DNA of 64,000 nucleotides, taken from Strongylocentrotus purpuratus. Taxonomy: Eukaryota > Echinodermata > Echinoidea > Camarodonta > Strongylocentrotidae. Below are positions 55,301 through 64,000 of the stretch, piece by piece. Within the stretch, counting starts at the first letter, position 1; the number at the start of each line of letters is the position of its first letter. Made by a program: the position numbers and the translations under genes. The stretch spans positions 15,182,809 to 15,246,808 of the forward strand of contig NW_022145612.1 of NCBI RefSeq assembly GCF_000002235.5. The letters are read 5' to 3'. The notes below the pieces were generated by a model. It was given only the letters and a program-made list of their open reading frames with translations, had not been told where the DNA came from and did no database searches.

Positions 55301-58296
55301 GGCATTCCCTGTTGAAACAGTGGGTCACATTGCATCCATGCTTGAGTGCTCTCCGGCCCCCAGCGACCAGTATCCATCCTCCCTGTGCAGCGTCAGTAGC
55401 CCTAGCTCAGACTCCTCTGTCCTGTGGGACTACGTATTCTCCCCTATCAACCAGACCATGGGGGCAGGCAATAGGGACCAGAAGTGCCCCAGCCCCAGTG
55501 ATTCGGACAGCAGCGGAGTAAGCTCAGCAGGATCCATGAATGATGCTTTGGCTGAGAGCCTCTCGGAAATGATGGTAAAAATAATGGTGGCTAGCGATGG
55601 TCAAAATTTTAGATTTCTTCATTCGTAGATCACTGTATATGAAATGTATTACTCTGCTACTCCGTGGAGATAATAAGTAAAATGAAAAAAAAAAAAACAA
55701 CTTAACACTTACTGCTATACCTCAATGATTTAGTCCCATAAATTTTAGCTAACGATGACTTTTAGGTCTACTCTGCAGAGATTGGCAACTGTTATCAGTC
55801 TGGAAGATATCGACATCACTGTCTTCTGTTTTGAATCTCCGCAGGGCAACCTGAATCTCACAGGAGACCCTGCATTCCGACATCCCAACCAACAGATGGG
55901 ACTAAACATGGCCATGCCTAACATATCACCTGCGATGCTCCTGCAGGGTGGGCTTCAAGGCTACCAGGGAGGTCTCCCAGGTGGCCTTAATCCCAACATG
56001 CCTTTCCCCCAGGCAGCTCAATCCATGCTGGACCCAAACATGTACAGGGCCACTCCACCTCCTCCACCTCTGGACTTCAATGATCCCAACGTCCAAGCCT
56101 TGACCAGACAGCTCCTCATGGACCCCAAGCTGAACAGCCTAGAGAAGCTCTTTAATGCTCTTCCTACTGATCCCAGTAACATTGAAAAGCTGGCTAGACT
56201 CAACAGACAGGCAGCTTGTAAGCAAAAGTTTAAATTAATTGTAGATGTTCTGCTAATCAAATATTGATCTGTAAAAGTTTGAATATATATATGAGAATGG
56301 GGAAAACTTTAAAGAAAATTGTTCTTCTGGCTCTAAATTTTGAGATGAGGTCAGGTATTTACATGGAAAATGTTTATTTCTACCAAAATGTTATGTTAGT
56401 CAAGATGTTGTATATTATAGTCTACAAGTGTTAGAACAATATCTTAGGCTTGTACTTGAGTATACTGTTTTTAGTAATCCTTTCCAACATTCATAATTTT
56501 GTATTTGCTCTAATAAGTGTAACTTATTATGGAATTTCTCAGTTTGAAATACCTCCAGAAGGAAGCTGTAATGAGTATAGATTTGAGTTGTAATTTCTAT
56601 GAGCTGCTTATGTTTATCCTTGTACTTGAGGAGGTTATGATACAATTTATCCACTTTTCTTTTACATTGTAGCTATTTGTCAGCCAACCTGCACATGGAG
56701 TGGTCAGCTGCCTCCTAAAGTGTACCGTAACCCCACATACTCCGGAAAGGTCTTCCTAGGTGGGGTACCCTGGGACATTACTGAGGGTGAGTAAGATTTT
56801 TTTAAAAGTCTATATTTTTTGTTTGTTGGTGATACTTAACACGATGGCAAAACATTTAGAGAAATCAACTCAAAAGCAGTTTCAATATATTATTGTATGT
56901 CCCTTAGAAATCACATTTGGATTGCATTATATGTCCATCGAATGTTTACATATTTTAACTAGCCACTTCTGAGATAGCACTTGTACAAATGACCCCCAAA
57001 TATCCACAGATATTTTAAACATGGAATGTCCCGCTTTGTGCATTTTTAGAAAAATCACTGCCAAATTGATGGAGGTGCTTCATGAATTCATACCTTTTGT
57101 TTGACCTCTTGAAGAGAAAAATACTACCTCCTGTGTATCACAAAATGCACTGCCGATGCATAAATGAATAATGGTTGCATAACCTTCGTGAACATGTATC
57201 CAGCAGTCGGCTCAATGGGTTTTGCATTTATGTACAAATGATCTTTATCTGCTCATGTTCAGATAGTATCTCTAAAGTGACTCATAGGTGAGGGACAAGG
57301 CTGTAGAAATAGGCCATTTTTTAATGTAACAAATGCTTATAATGCCTGCATACAAATTATTTCATTCACCTGTTACCATTAATTGCATTTCAATAGTCAG
57401 AATGTAACTTGCATATATTACATGTTAGGTAGGGCATGCCGTAATGTTTGTACTGCCTAGCAGTATGAATTTAAAATACATTTATTTGCAACAGGCATAT
57501 GCATAAATTTGGTAACATTAAGAAATTGGCCTATTGCTTTAGATTGATTTTATATTTATGTAGAACCATTTTTATGAAGTTTTCATCGAGACAACAGGAT
57601 CAATATAGACTTGTTTAGATTGTGATGATGATGGTGTAACAATAGTTGGATTGCCAACATTTTTTTGGTCAAAAAATTACATTTTGTGTTGAAATGTATG
57701 CCTTGTGATAAGCTTTACTTTATACCTGAAATGGGATATCAATCTAGAATAAAAGCATGGATTATTGCAGATGCTGGGCACTTTTCTGAAAGATTAATCT
57801 CAGAATGGGCAATTTTTTAAAGTGAACACTATATTCTATGGGATAAACCATGAAAAAAGAGCAATATACAAGTATTTTTGTATTATTCAACTGTATAGAT
57901 CCACAATGTAAAATGATCACAATGTCCTTGACTGTAACCAAAATATGTTTACTCACTGCAATACAGTGGTTATTTCTGACCTCGTTTCTGAAATTCTGTG
58001 AATTTACTTATAGAGGCATGAATGCATGAATGCATGCATGATATACTATGTACCATACGCCATATGTATAAGGGAAAAAACATAAATCATATGCATTTCA
58101 CACTAGCAATATTGTATGTCTTCGATATAATTTATTCACCACTTGTTTGTATGGTATCTTGTACCATATGGCTGGTTTAGACTCTAGAATTTTCTTTTAA
58201 CATGTAGGAGTGCTATTTGTATAAATTCTGTGAAATATATTGGCATTCAATACAGCAATGTGTCCTGTAGTATTGACTAATCACCCATTTGGATTA

Positions 58297-58351
<55 letters not shown>

Positions 58352-61351
58352 CTCTCTTGTTATGCCATTTTAGTGATACAGGTCATTAGATGCAATACTT
58401 TGCCAACTTGAGTTACATGTTTTGTGTAATATGAACTTGGAATGAGTACCACACCTGTGAAAATGCAATCCAAATACGCTATATACAATAACTGGAGTAT
58501 ATTATTAATGAGTGTATATTTAGCACAACTTTATATTGTTCAAATATATTAATGGATTTTATCTTGCAACAGCACCACTGCGTTAAAGTATCGAGGAAGG
58601 ATTATTTGTATGGGGTTTTATATCCTGCATCAAAAATTTGTTTGCTTTTGATTGGTTGAGAGCTCATCACATGACCAGAAATATTTGAACTATTTTTAGA
58701 AAGTACTATATGAGAGTACTATTTGGGAGTACTATTTGGAAGTACTATTTGTGAAATGTGATTTTTTTTTTTGTTGAATTTTTTTCTTCTTCAAGGCTTA
58801 ATTTAATGAAAACAATATTTTAAATCTTTATTTTTTTTGTTCTAATTTTTTTTTTCTTCCCCCAATTTTTTTTAAAATATTTTTTTAAAAAATAAAATAA
58901 TTTTTTGATGCAGGATATAAAACAAATATACCATGCCTTCTATTCGAGGTACTGGTTAAAACTATGGGCCTCGGTGACTCCAAAAGTACTATTGGAGTCA
59001 CCTCTTGCGCATGGTTTTAACCAGAACCTCTCAAGACAGTGTATATTTGTGTAATATATGTGGGAAGAGAATGTCAACTAAGTTATATTTTCAACAAGTA
59101 ATGAACGGGCAAAATTATAAAACTAGATGATGCGAGCAGAGCTCTCTTGAATTTGTTTGCTTTTATATCATGCCTACCATTGTGATAGTGTTATCTTTGA
59201 TGCAGTGAAAGTTATGATAACAATGATATTTATTACTCCTAGAAACAAGATTTCATAAAAGAAACACACAGTCAAAACAATTGATGATGAGTCATACTGA
59301 AACGTAACAAGTAAAGAAATGTAAAGGGATGAGTTTGAAATTTCGGTATGAAAAGCAAGAATGTTTTGATCCTCCGAAAGTTTTATTACCGGTAACTAAA
59401 GGAATAAGCCTGTACAGATTCATCTTTTTCTGTGATAAGGGGCATGCTTCAGATTGTTCTCAGATATTAAAAAAAAAGTAATTTTATTCATTTTGAAGGT
59501 AGAAAAAAACTATAGAATTATAAATTGTGTAAACTTCTCTTCCTGATCACTGGTTTGATACAAACCAGTCTAATATCGAATTTAATCTGATATTTATGTA
59601 GTGATGATAATGATGATTCACGGCAGTTATATAGCACCATTATTTTCTATTTTTTTAAAGTTCATTTATTGTCCAACAAGACGGCATGTTTCTTAAAGTC
59701 GCTTTGTAAAAGTCTTGGGAGCCCAACAAATTTGATGGCAAAATAATTTTGCATCATAATGTGAAAGAGGATGTCATTTCAGACACACTTCAGCAAAGAT
59801 TTCCCCCCACCCCCACTTTCAACAAAAAAACGTGTTTGAAGACAAATATTGATGCAAGAATACAAAATATAGGTTTTCTGTGTATAACAGAAAACCCAAA
59901 TTGTGAAAGAGGATGTCATTTTTTAAAGAATACATAATTTGGGTTTTCTGTTATACACAGAATTGTTTTGGCAAATTTGGGGCTCCCAACACTTTAGAGG
60001 GACTTTAATATAAATAAGGAGATCACACTCCAGTTCAAATGGGGATGACATGTAGTTATATTCTTATGTAATGTATTTCACTCTGTTATACAGGAGCTTG
60101 TATACTGCAGTGTTAAGTGCATATGTGCCTGCATCATTATGATTGTGGATTTGTGAATCTGTAGCACAATGTATCATCTTGATTACTTAAGTTGCGAAGG
60201 GCCTTCACTTCTATGTGAAACCATACATGAAGCTCCTTGGTATTTAGATTTTGATTAATGGAAACACATTTTGAAAAACAAAGTTATTTCACATCTTACC
60301 CTGATACAGGCTGTCGTTTAGTATTTTTTGCAAAACAACCGTTAGAAATGTAGAATTCACTCCTTTAGGTGAAAATATTATGTTCAGTTCAGTTCAGTTT
60401 CAGTTTATTTTCATATTTCACACATGTTGTATAATACATCATTACATTTAGCATGTTACATTTTGTACTCATTTTAGAATGCGTTTATACAAACAAAAAT
60501 GAATAATACATAAGACTAAGTTGAATAAGGGAAAAAATATGATGGAGCCTAAAGAGAAAGCAATGCTTGTAGACCTCTATGACAGGAATGGTAATATATA
60601 TTTTCCCACCCTGAGCAGTTTTATTTGGTTAAGTCACTTTTATGCAGACTTTTATTGGATTGATTTACTATATTCACTGTTTAGATTCCATAGTCCAAAA
60701 ATTATTTAGTATGTCGTAATATCCGTTTTTCTGCTGACTGTTGAATAGAGGTATGCTAGGATTTATTATATACTGTCACCACATAAAAAATACTTTATTG
60801 TACTTACAGTAAGGATATAAACTTAGCTTTGAAAGATATAGTAGCAACCTGTCGAAAGAGTAATTTATTTCTAATTCATAAAGCAGTGTATTTCCTTTTT
60901 TTTTCTTCATATTTCTTCCCTTTTTTTTCTTCACATGTCTTCATTTATCATTGAAACCACAAATTCAATGATATTTCTTTTTTTGTAGATAACTTGCAGC
61001 CCTTGCAAGGTCTAAGATAAAGTGTTTAATTTTGCTCTCTGGTTGATAGAGAAAAATTGAACTATATTGATGGAGAGCCATGATGGCTTTTAATCTGATT
61101 TCTGTTAATGCCCTTCTGCCTCTGAGGAGACAATAATTATCAATGTTTGTTTGTGTTCATAGGAGAGTTTTATTGACTTTGAGTTAATTTGAATTACCCC
61201 ATTTCTGTCATGAAAAATGTTTTGATGATATCTTTGTCTAATTTTCTTGATCCCCATGTAGCTGGGCTGCAAGCTTCCTTCAAACCTTTTGGTCTGATCA
61301 GAGTAGAGTGGCCAGGAAAGGATGGCAAACATCCAAGATATCCCCCTAAAG
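43332..61351 (+). CDS. CPEB1: CPEB1: cytoplasmic polyadenylation element-binding protein (5' part)
   Basis: Sequence-specific 3'-UTR-binding protein (UUUUAU element) that represses and then activates translation of maternal and synaptic mRNAs by controlling poly(A) tail length. Exons in the window: 43332-43346 (probable), 46273-46618, 55015-55574, 55845-56217, 56673-56786 and 61262-61351, with GT-AG borders and matching phases. Recognisable parts: [20 protein letters not shown] (vertebrate NIFRRINAILDNSLDF); a Q8 run; a Pro/Ser-rich region; [15 protein letters not shown] (vertebrate SPSDSDTSGFSSGS, which carries the phosphodegron TSGFSS); [19 protein letters not shown]; the RRM1 start [13 protein letters not shown]; and [18 protein letters not shown]. 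The rest of RRM1, RRM2 and the ZZ domain must lie downstream of the window. Orthology is secure. Confidence 0.93.
45283..45473. mobile_element. 191-bp foldback element: two 95-bp arms, 1-bp spacer
   Basis: The left arm (45,283-45,377) and right arm (45,379-45,473) are reverse complements with two or three mismatches. The tips read GGCTCGAATTCACAAAGCAA and GGCCCGAATTCACAAAGCAA. Inside each arm AACCTCCTTTTGTT occurs twice. It has no coding capacity. It would extrude as a cruciform or be transcribed as a long hairpin. The flanks show no convincing target duplication. Confidence 0.9.
45976..46152 (+). promoter_or_regulatory. Possible alternative CPEB1 promoter and noncoding exon
   Basis: An RFX X-box-like GTCTCCTAGCAACC lies 160 bp before a GTAAGG donor at 46,153, in the only GC-rich sequence close to the 46.3-kb exon. 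A short ATG frame inside stops after nine codons. This is suggested by sequence features only. Confidence 0.25.
46273..46618 (+). CDS. CPEB1: CPEB1 exon with polyQ and N-terminal conserved motif
   Basis: 115 codons: [20 protein letters not shown], a Q8 stretch (CAG repeats at 46,359-46,380), a Pro/Ala-rich segment, then [20 protein letters not shown]. Acceptor CAACAG; the GTAAGT donor leaves phase 1. The glutamine run is short compared with the prion-like Aplysia CPEB tract. Confidence 0.88.
53102..54254 (-). mobile_element. 1.15-kb internally deleted hAT transposon with 8-bp target duplication
   Basis: The termini CACGGGTGGCCAACC and complement, followed by CGCGGGCCACAT on both sides, are typical of hAT (Charlie-like) elements. 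GTTTATAG flanks both ends exactly (53,094-53,101 and 54,255-54,262). The minus strand at 53,551-53,733 retains the first ~50 residues of a transposase of the ZBED/GTF2IRD2-like hAT group ([28 protein letters not shown]). The catalytic remainder is missing, so it is non-autonomous. A C/G tract (53,178) and a CCCCCCC-ACACAC stretch lie inside. Confidence 0.88.
53551..53733 (-). pseudogene. hAT transposase N-terminal remnant
   Basis: Frame from about [20 protein letters not shown] to [19 protein letters not shown], then a stop. It resembles the N terminus, just before and into the BED-like zinc finger, of vertebrate and invertebrate hAT-derived proteins of the GTF2IRD2/ZBED5/FAM200 type. Only one finger half is left. 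Confidence 0.6.
54323..54711. mobile_element. 389-bp MITE with promoter-like interior
   Basis: The inverted ends AATTCTCGCTACCCCAAATA and AATTCTCGCTACCCTAAATA (complement of right) match at 20 of 21 positions counting the next G. The interior is GC-rich for this locus and includes ACCGGAAGT (ETS-like), GCATTATGGGATAG and GGCGCTAGCGCC (a perfect palindrome). There is no open frame of note. Confidence 0.75.
55015..55574 (+). CDS. CPEB1: CPEB1 exon with Ser/Pro-rich regulatory region
   Basis: It begins [17 protein letters not shown] in the phase set by the preceding exon, continues through poly-Pro and Ser-rich sequence, and ends [20 protein letters not shown] then AESLSEMM at a GTAAAA donor. 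The DSDSSGVSS block corresponds to the vertebrate phosphodegron region. If the weak donor is ignored the frame stops at 55,628, giving a truncated form without RRMs. Confidence 0.9.
55845..56217 (+). CDS. CPEB1: CPEB1 exon before RRM1
   Basis: [20 protein letters not shown], then a Met/Pro/Gly-rich section, ending [20 protein letters not shown] and LNRQAA. The last part aligns with vertebrate FSIEREARLHRQAA. The acceptor is CCGCAG and the GTAAGC donor leaves phase 1. Confidence 0.9.
56673..56786 (+). CDS. CPEB1: CPEB1 exon with start of RRM1
   Basis: [20 protein letters not shown] and then [31 protein letters not shown] is the RNP2 strand of the first RRM and is nearly invariant in CPEBs. 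Donor GTGAGT. Confidence 0.95.
58300..58345. repeat. (TA)n microsatellite
   Basis: About 23 uninterrupted AT units. Confidence 0.95.
58614..59025. repeat. Nested inverted repeats, MITE-like
   Basis: TTTTATATCCTGCATCAAAA at 58,616 pairs with its complement at 58,900-58,922. A second hairpin follows: CTGGTTAAAAC...GGTGACTCCAA (58,953) against TTGGAGTCACC...GTTTTAACCAG (to 59,022), around AAGTACTATT. Between them AGTACTATTTGG recurs four times. Confidence 0.65.
59690..60010. mobile_element. ~320-bp MITE
   Basis: The outer ends TTAAAGTCGCT/TTAAAGTCCCT and then TTGGGAGCCC on both sides are inverted. A 27-bp perfect inner inverted repeat (59,876-59,902 with 59,936-59,962, core TGTATAACAGAAAACCC) makes a strong central hairpin. 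GTGAAAGAGGATGTCATTT is directly repeated at 59,760 and 59,903. Confidence 0.72.
60379..60720 (-). mobile_element. LINE 3'-end fragment with ACTGA tail
   Basis: On the minus strand the sequence ends TGAAATATGAAAATAAACTG followed by AACTGAACTGAAC (60,379-60,400). This is a CR1/L2-like LINE 3' UTR with its microsatellite tail. The upstream ~300 bp has GTATTATTCATTTTTGTTTG, frequent in such tails. No coding part is left. Confidence 0.5.
61262..61351 (+). CDS. CPEB1: CPEB1 exon, middle of RRM1
   Basis: [20 protein letters not shown], then [11 protein letters not shown]. Human CPEB1 reads [20 protein letters not shown] here. The GTAAGT donor leaves phase 1 for an exon expected to encode the RNP1 strand (KGYVYLVFE), which I do not find before the end of the window. 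Confidence 0.95.
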
Positions 61352-61382
61352 GTAAGTCAATCTCTCAAGTTGTATGTTGAGA

Positions 61383-61537
61383 GCCAGAAAGGCATTAACT
61401 CTATGCACAAATCGTCCTTGTTTTCACGAAGTGACGGTAGTAAGGAAAATCGTAACGCAAAGTGAATGCAATTTTTTTTCACTACCGTCACTTCGTGAAA
61501 ACAGCGACGAAATGTACGAGTTAATTCCCTTCTGGCC
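61383..61537. mobile_element. ~155-bp MITE 31 bp inside the intron after RRM1 exon 2
   Basis: The inverted ends GCCAGAAAGGCATTAACTC and GCCAGAAGGGAATTAACTC (complement of right) are followed inward by a perfect 22-bp inverted repeat, GTTTTCACGAAGTGACGGTA plus GT, with a ~40-bp loop. The tip motif AGAAGGGCrTTAACTC is shared with the ends of the 13.3-kb transposon candidate. Confidence 0.8.
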
Positions 61538-64000
61538 CTTGACAGATGATATATGCTGATATCTCTGTGAAACTCATACTGGCTTTGGTTGAGCACATGA
61601 ATTAAGAATATATGAATATGGATATCATGAAATGTATTTTGATATGTTTACTACAATTTTGATTGAAGAAGACAAAGACACTATGCTCTGATTGCTATAA
61701 ATACACAAGGATAAAGTAATCAAAATGGCTCAGCAGTATTTAAAGGGAAATGAATGTATGAATAAAGACAAAATATTGCTGATTATTTATTTATAAGGGT
61801 AAATATAATTGATACATATTCCTTTCTTGTATACCAATTGGTGTAAGAGTGGCATATTTATAAAAAAAAGTACTGAATTTTAGAGCCTATAGTATGGCAG
61901 CTAGTCAGTTTATTTGATCTCCCTCCTTAGAGAGGGAAGGTCAGAGATTTATTACTCAAGCTGTGGGAGAAAAAGTGATATTGTGGTCAGTGAGTTTGGA
62001 CATTGCCACCAACAAATTTATGTGTTTAAATTCCGAGTGCAGTTCTTTCCTCATGGAGCCCAATGTGGTTTTCCTCACTTTCAAAAATTGTGGTCAAGTG
62101 TTGAGAAGATCAAGAAACTTTTGGGAAATAAGTGTCCATATTTGGATGCTTTTATTTTACTTTCTTTGCACAATAGTGTATGATAACACAAGTGTGTTGA
62201 AGCCATTTGTTTACCTTTTACTGGAGCATAATGCAAAGATTTTCAAAGGTTTAATATACACCAGGAGTTTATTGCATATTTTTTGTATATCTATGCTTTA
62301 TTCTTACAGTTGCCCATGTCTATTAAAGTTTTATGTGAATTCATGAAGAGAAACAAAATTCTTGGTGCACTAGTAAGGCAAAAATGATGAGGATCTATAA
62401 TTAACTGCAACCACTTATCTTTGGTGGTTTAGTCCTTCAGAAATTCCCATGAATTTTATTTGTTTCTAATAATAGGCATACAAATGTTGTATGGTTTCAT
62501 CTAACCATAGAAACTGTCTTGAAATTGGTGCTATTGTAAGAGATTTTAGTTTAGTTAACAAGAGTTGAAAACCTAAATGAAAGTATAACAGCTCTTAATA
62601 AATCGCAAGTGTTTTAAATATGCACTTGTCACATCATTTTACGAAATCATTAAATTCAAATCTTAGTTCTATTCGCTTTGTGAACTATTGAAGAATTGTT
62701 AAAATTACTTCAGAAAAATAAAATCTTTAAAGTTTGTTTGGTGCTTATTAAACACAAATACACAAACTCGTACTGCATCCAAATTGAATGAGCATTTCTT
62801 GACACCACAGTTAAAAAACAAGGTTTGCATCATTACTGGTTCTTATAAATTCTGATCCTTATAAATTCTGATCGAATGATTAGTAGTATAGCAGAACATG
62901 TGCTGTATTACAGCCATAAACCAGTACCATATAGTGTCTCTTAAAGTAAATGATGTACAAATCTGAAGGGTAGCCTCACTGAAATGAAGGAAATAATAGA
63001 AAATGGGCACATCGTGAAAACATTTGAACCAGACTCTGGAAGCATAGCATCAAACAAATCACCTGCTAAGATCCAGAAGGGCATTAAACTTTTAGCAGAG
63101 TTAACTATTTTATTGCTCAGTTTCAAATTTGCCAAATGTGATCTAAAAGATCTGTTGTCCTCCCAACAAAAATTATGAACATTTATTTTGAGAAGTCAAT
63201 ATCATACTTTTGCCACAACACCAAATCTGAGTGTTCATATAACCACATGAGGAAGTTTAATTGATATGAATTAATGCCTATCTGGATCTATTTTTACTAG
63301 ATGATTACTTGGTTTTGATTGAGAACTTATGGTTGTTTTTATTAGCAACCAGGGGAACGACGGGTTTAAGGACTTGATAATGGGATTAACGCCTTAGTAC
63401 CAAAAGGGCACTAGCGCATTGACTTGGTTTCGAACCTTGGATGTCCTCGCTGTATATATTCAATCTATGTGTTTAATCCATGTATTTATTATTTATTTCC
63501 TGAATTATGTAGAATCGTAGTCTTTTCATGCATGTCAATCTACTATGTGATCATACACAAAGTTGTGTTTGAATCAAACAAACCACAGACCAGGATGAGT
63601 AAGCAGTGACAATGCCCTAGAAACTGAACCATAAAAGATAAACTTCCTCATGTGGTCATGAACACACACTTTTGGTTTTGTGGCAGAAGTATGATAGGAT
63701 TGAGTAGAAAAAATACTTGTGGATAATTGTTCTAGCATGGCATGACATAACAAATCTAATTTTATATTGCATTTGGTAAATTTACTGACAATCATTGTCA
63801 AAATTTAGAAGATCCCTTCTAGTCCTCATCTACAACACATGCTCTGGCAACAAACGCTCTGTGGATCCTATACTATCCAAATTCTTAACTTTAACCCTGG
63901 TCCAAACGCACTACTTAACCCTTCACCTAAACTTAAACTTCAATCCAATTGCAACCCTATCCTTGTATCTTTAACAAAATAAAGCCCGGAGCCCCATTTT
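61538..64000 (+). other. CPEB1 intron continuing to the window end
   Basis: No exon was recognised. A long diverged inverted repeat spans 63,115-63,785. CAGAAGGGCATTAA occurs alone at 63,074. The last 120 bp have degenerate TTAACCCT/CCTAA-like words without a clear array. Confidence 0.45.
63115..63785. repeat. Long diverged inverted repeat, arms ~145 bp
   Basis: The left arm 63,115-63,260 and the complement of 63,636-63,785 align with about three-quarters identity by eye. Shared words are AAATTTnCCAAATG, ATCATACTT, TGCCACAA and CCACATGAGGAAGTTTA. The loop is ~375 bp. It is probably an old foldback or a DNA transposon with long termini. No protein was recognised. Confidence 0.6.

Larger units (their letters stand above)
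56787..61261 (+). other. CPEB1 intron (4.5 kb) with several small elements
   Basis: Contains (TA)n at 58,300-58,345, nested inverted repeats at 58,614-59,025, a MITE at 59,690-60,010 and a LINE tail at 60,379-60,720. No further exon was recognised. Confidence 0.5.

Noticed and set aside
61914-62346. Plus-strand frames after the last CPEB1 exon seen
   Set aside because: Do not contain the expected KGYVYLVFE of RRM1 or any CPEB motif and lack matching splice sites.
63395-63470. tRNA-like B box GGTTTCGAACC
   Set aside because: No matching A box or cloverleaf on either strand; the motif is self-complementary and probably chance.

Overview
The window looks like nuclear DNA of a marine invertebrate deuterostome, most likely an echinoderm of sea-urchin type. 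It is AT-rich, with small exons in long introns, many miniature inverted-repeat elements, long G/C homopolymer runs, LINE tails, and three bilaterian single-copy genes whose proteins resemble the vertebrate ones closely. The species assignment is inference.

Layout. 1-9,316 (minus): the MBD5/MBD6 orthologue, with an N-terminal MBD split over two exons, one 4.6-kb exon and a C-terminal PWWP domain; its 3' end lies outside the window. 13.9-14.0 kb: a probable shared divergent promoter. 14,007-23,119 (plus): a complete 12-exon AARSD1 gene (411 residues) for a free-standing alanyl-tRNA editing enzyme, including an 18-nt microexon. 25.2-25.8 kb: a 5'-truncated LINE. 26,001-39,336: the most unusual block. 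43.3-61.4 kb and beyond (plus): CPEB1, the cytoplasmic polyadenylation element-binding protein, from a probable start codon to the first half of RRM1. The remaining exons are outside the window.

The 26.0-39.3 kb block looks like a single very large DNA transposon. It is flanked by a perfect 8-bp direct repeat (CATTTGAG, 10 bp if GG is counted). Its ends are short C-rich inverted termini, with further inverted motif clusters (GGCAGAAGGGCGT) just inside. It holds one minus-strand gene. I could chain 14 coding exons of that gene (29,177-37,536) with every intron phase matching and no stop, giving about 1,404 residues. The last exon carries a domain of the large unnamed family I associate with DUF7869, with a conserved [10 protein letters not shown] motif and an arrangement of D, D and E residues that could be an RNase H-like DDE site. 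The 5' half is built from recently tandem-duplicated exon cassettes containing a 39-bp in-frame minisatellite in 6, 13 and 9 copies. The probable noncoding first exon sits in the right-end motif cluster. Downstream of the stop codon lie tandem stem-loops that differ from the histone mRNA 3' stem-loop by one base pair, and a ~170-bp satellite carrying a related hairpin.

The introns and spacers hold many smaller elements: a non-autonomous hAT with an 8-bp target duplication, at least seven MITE or foldback elements, and several LINE fragments. No CRISPR array, rRNA or convincing tRNA gene was seen.
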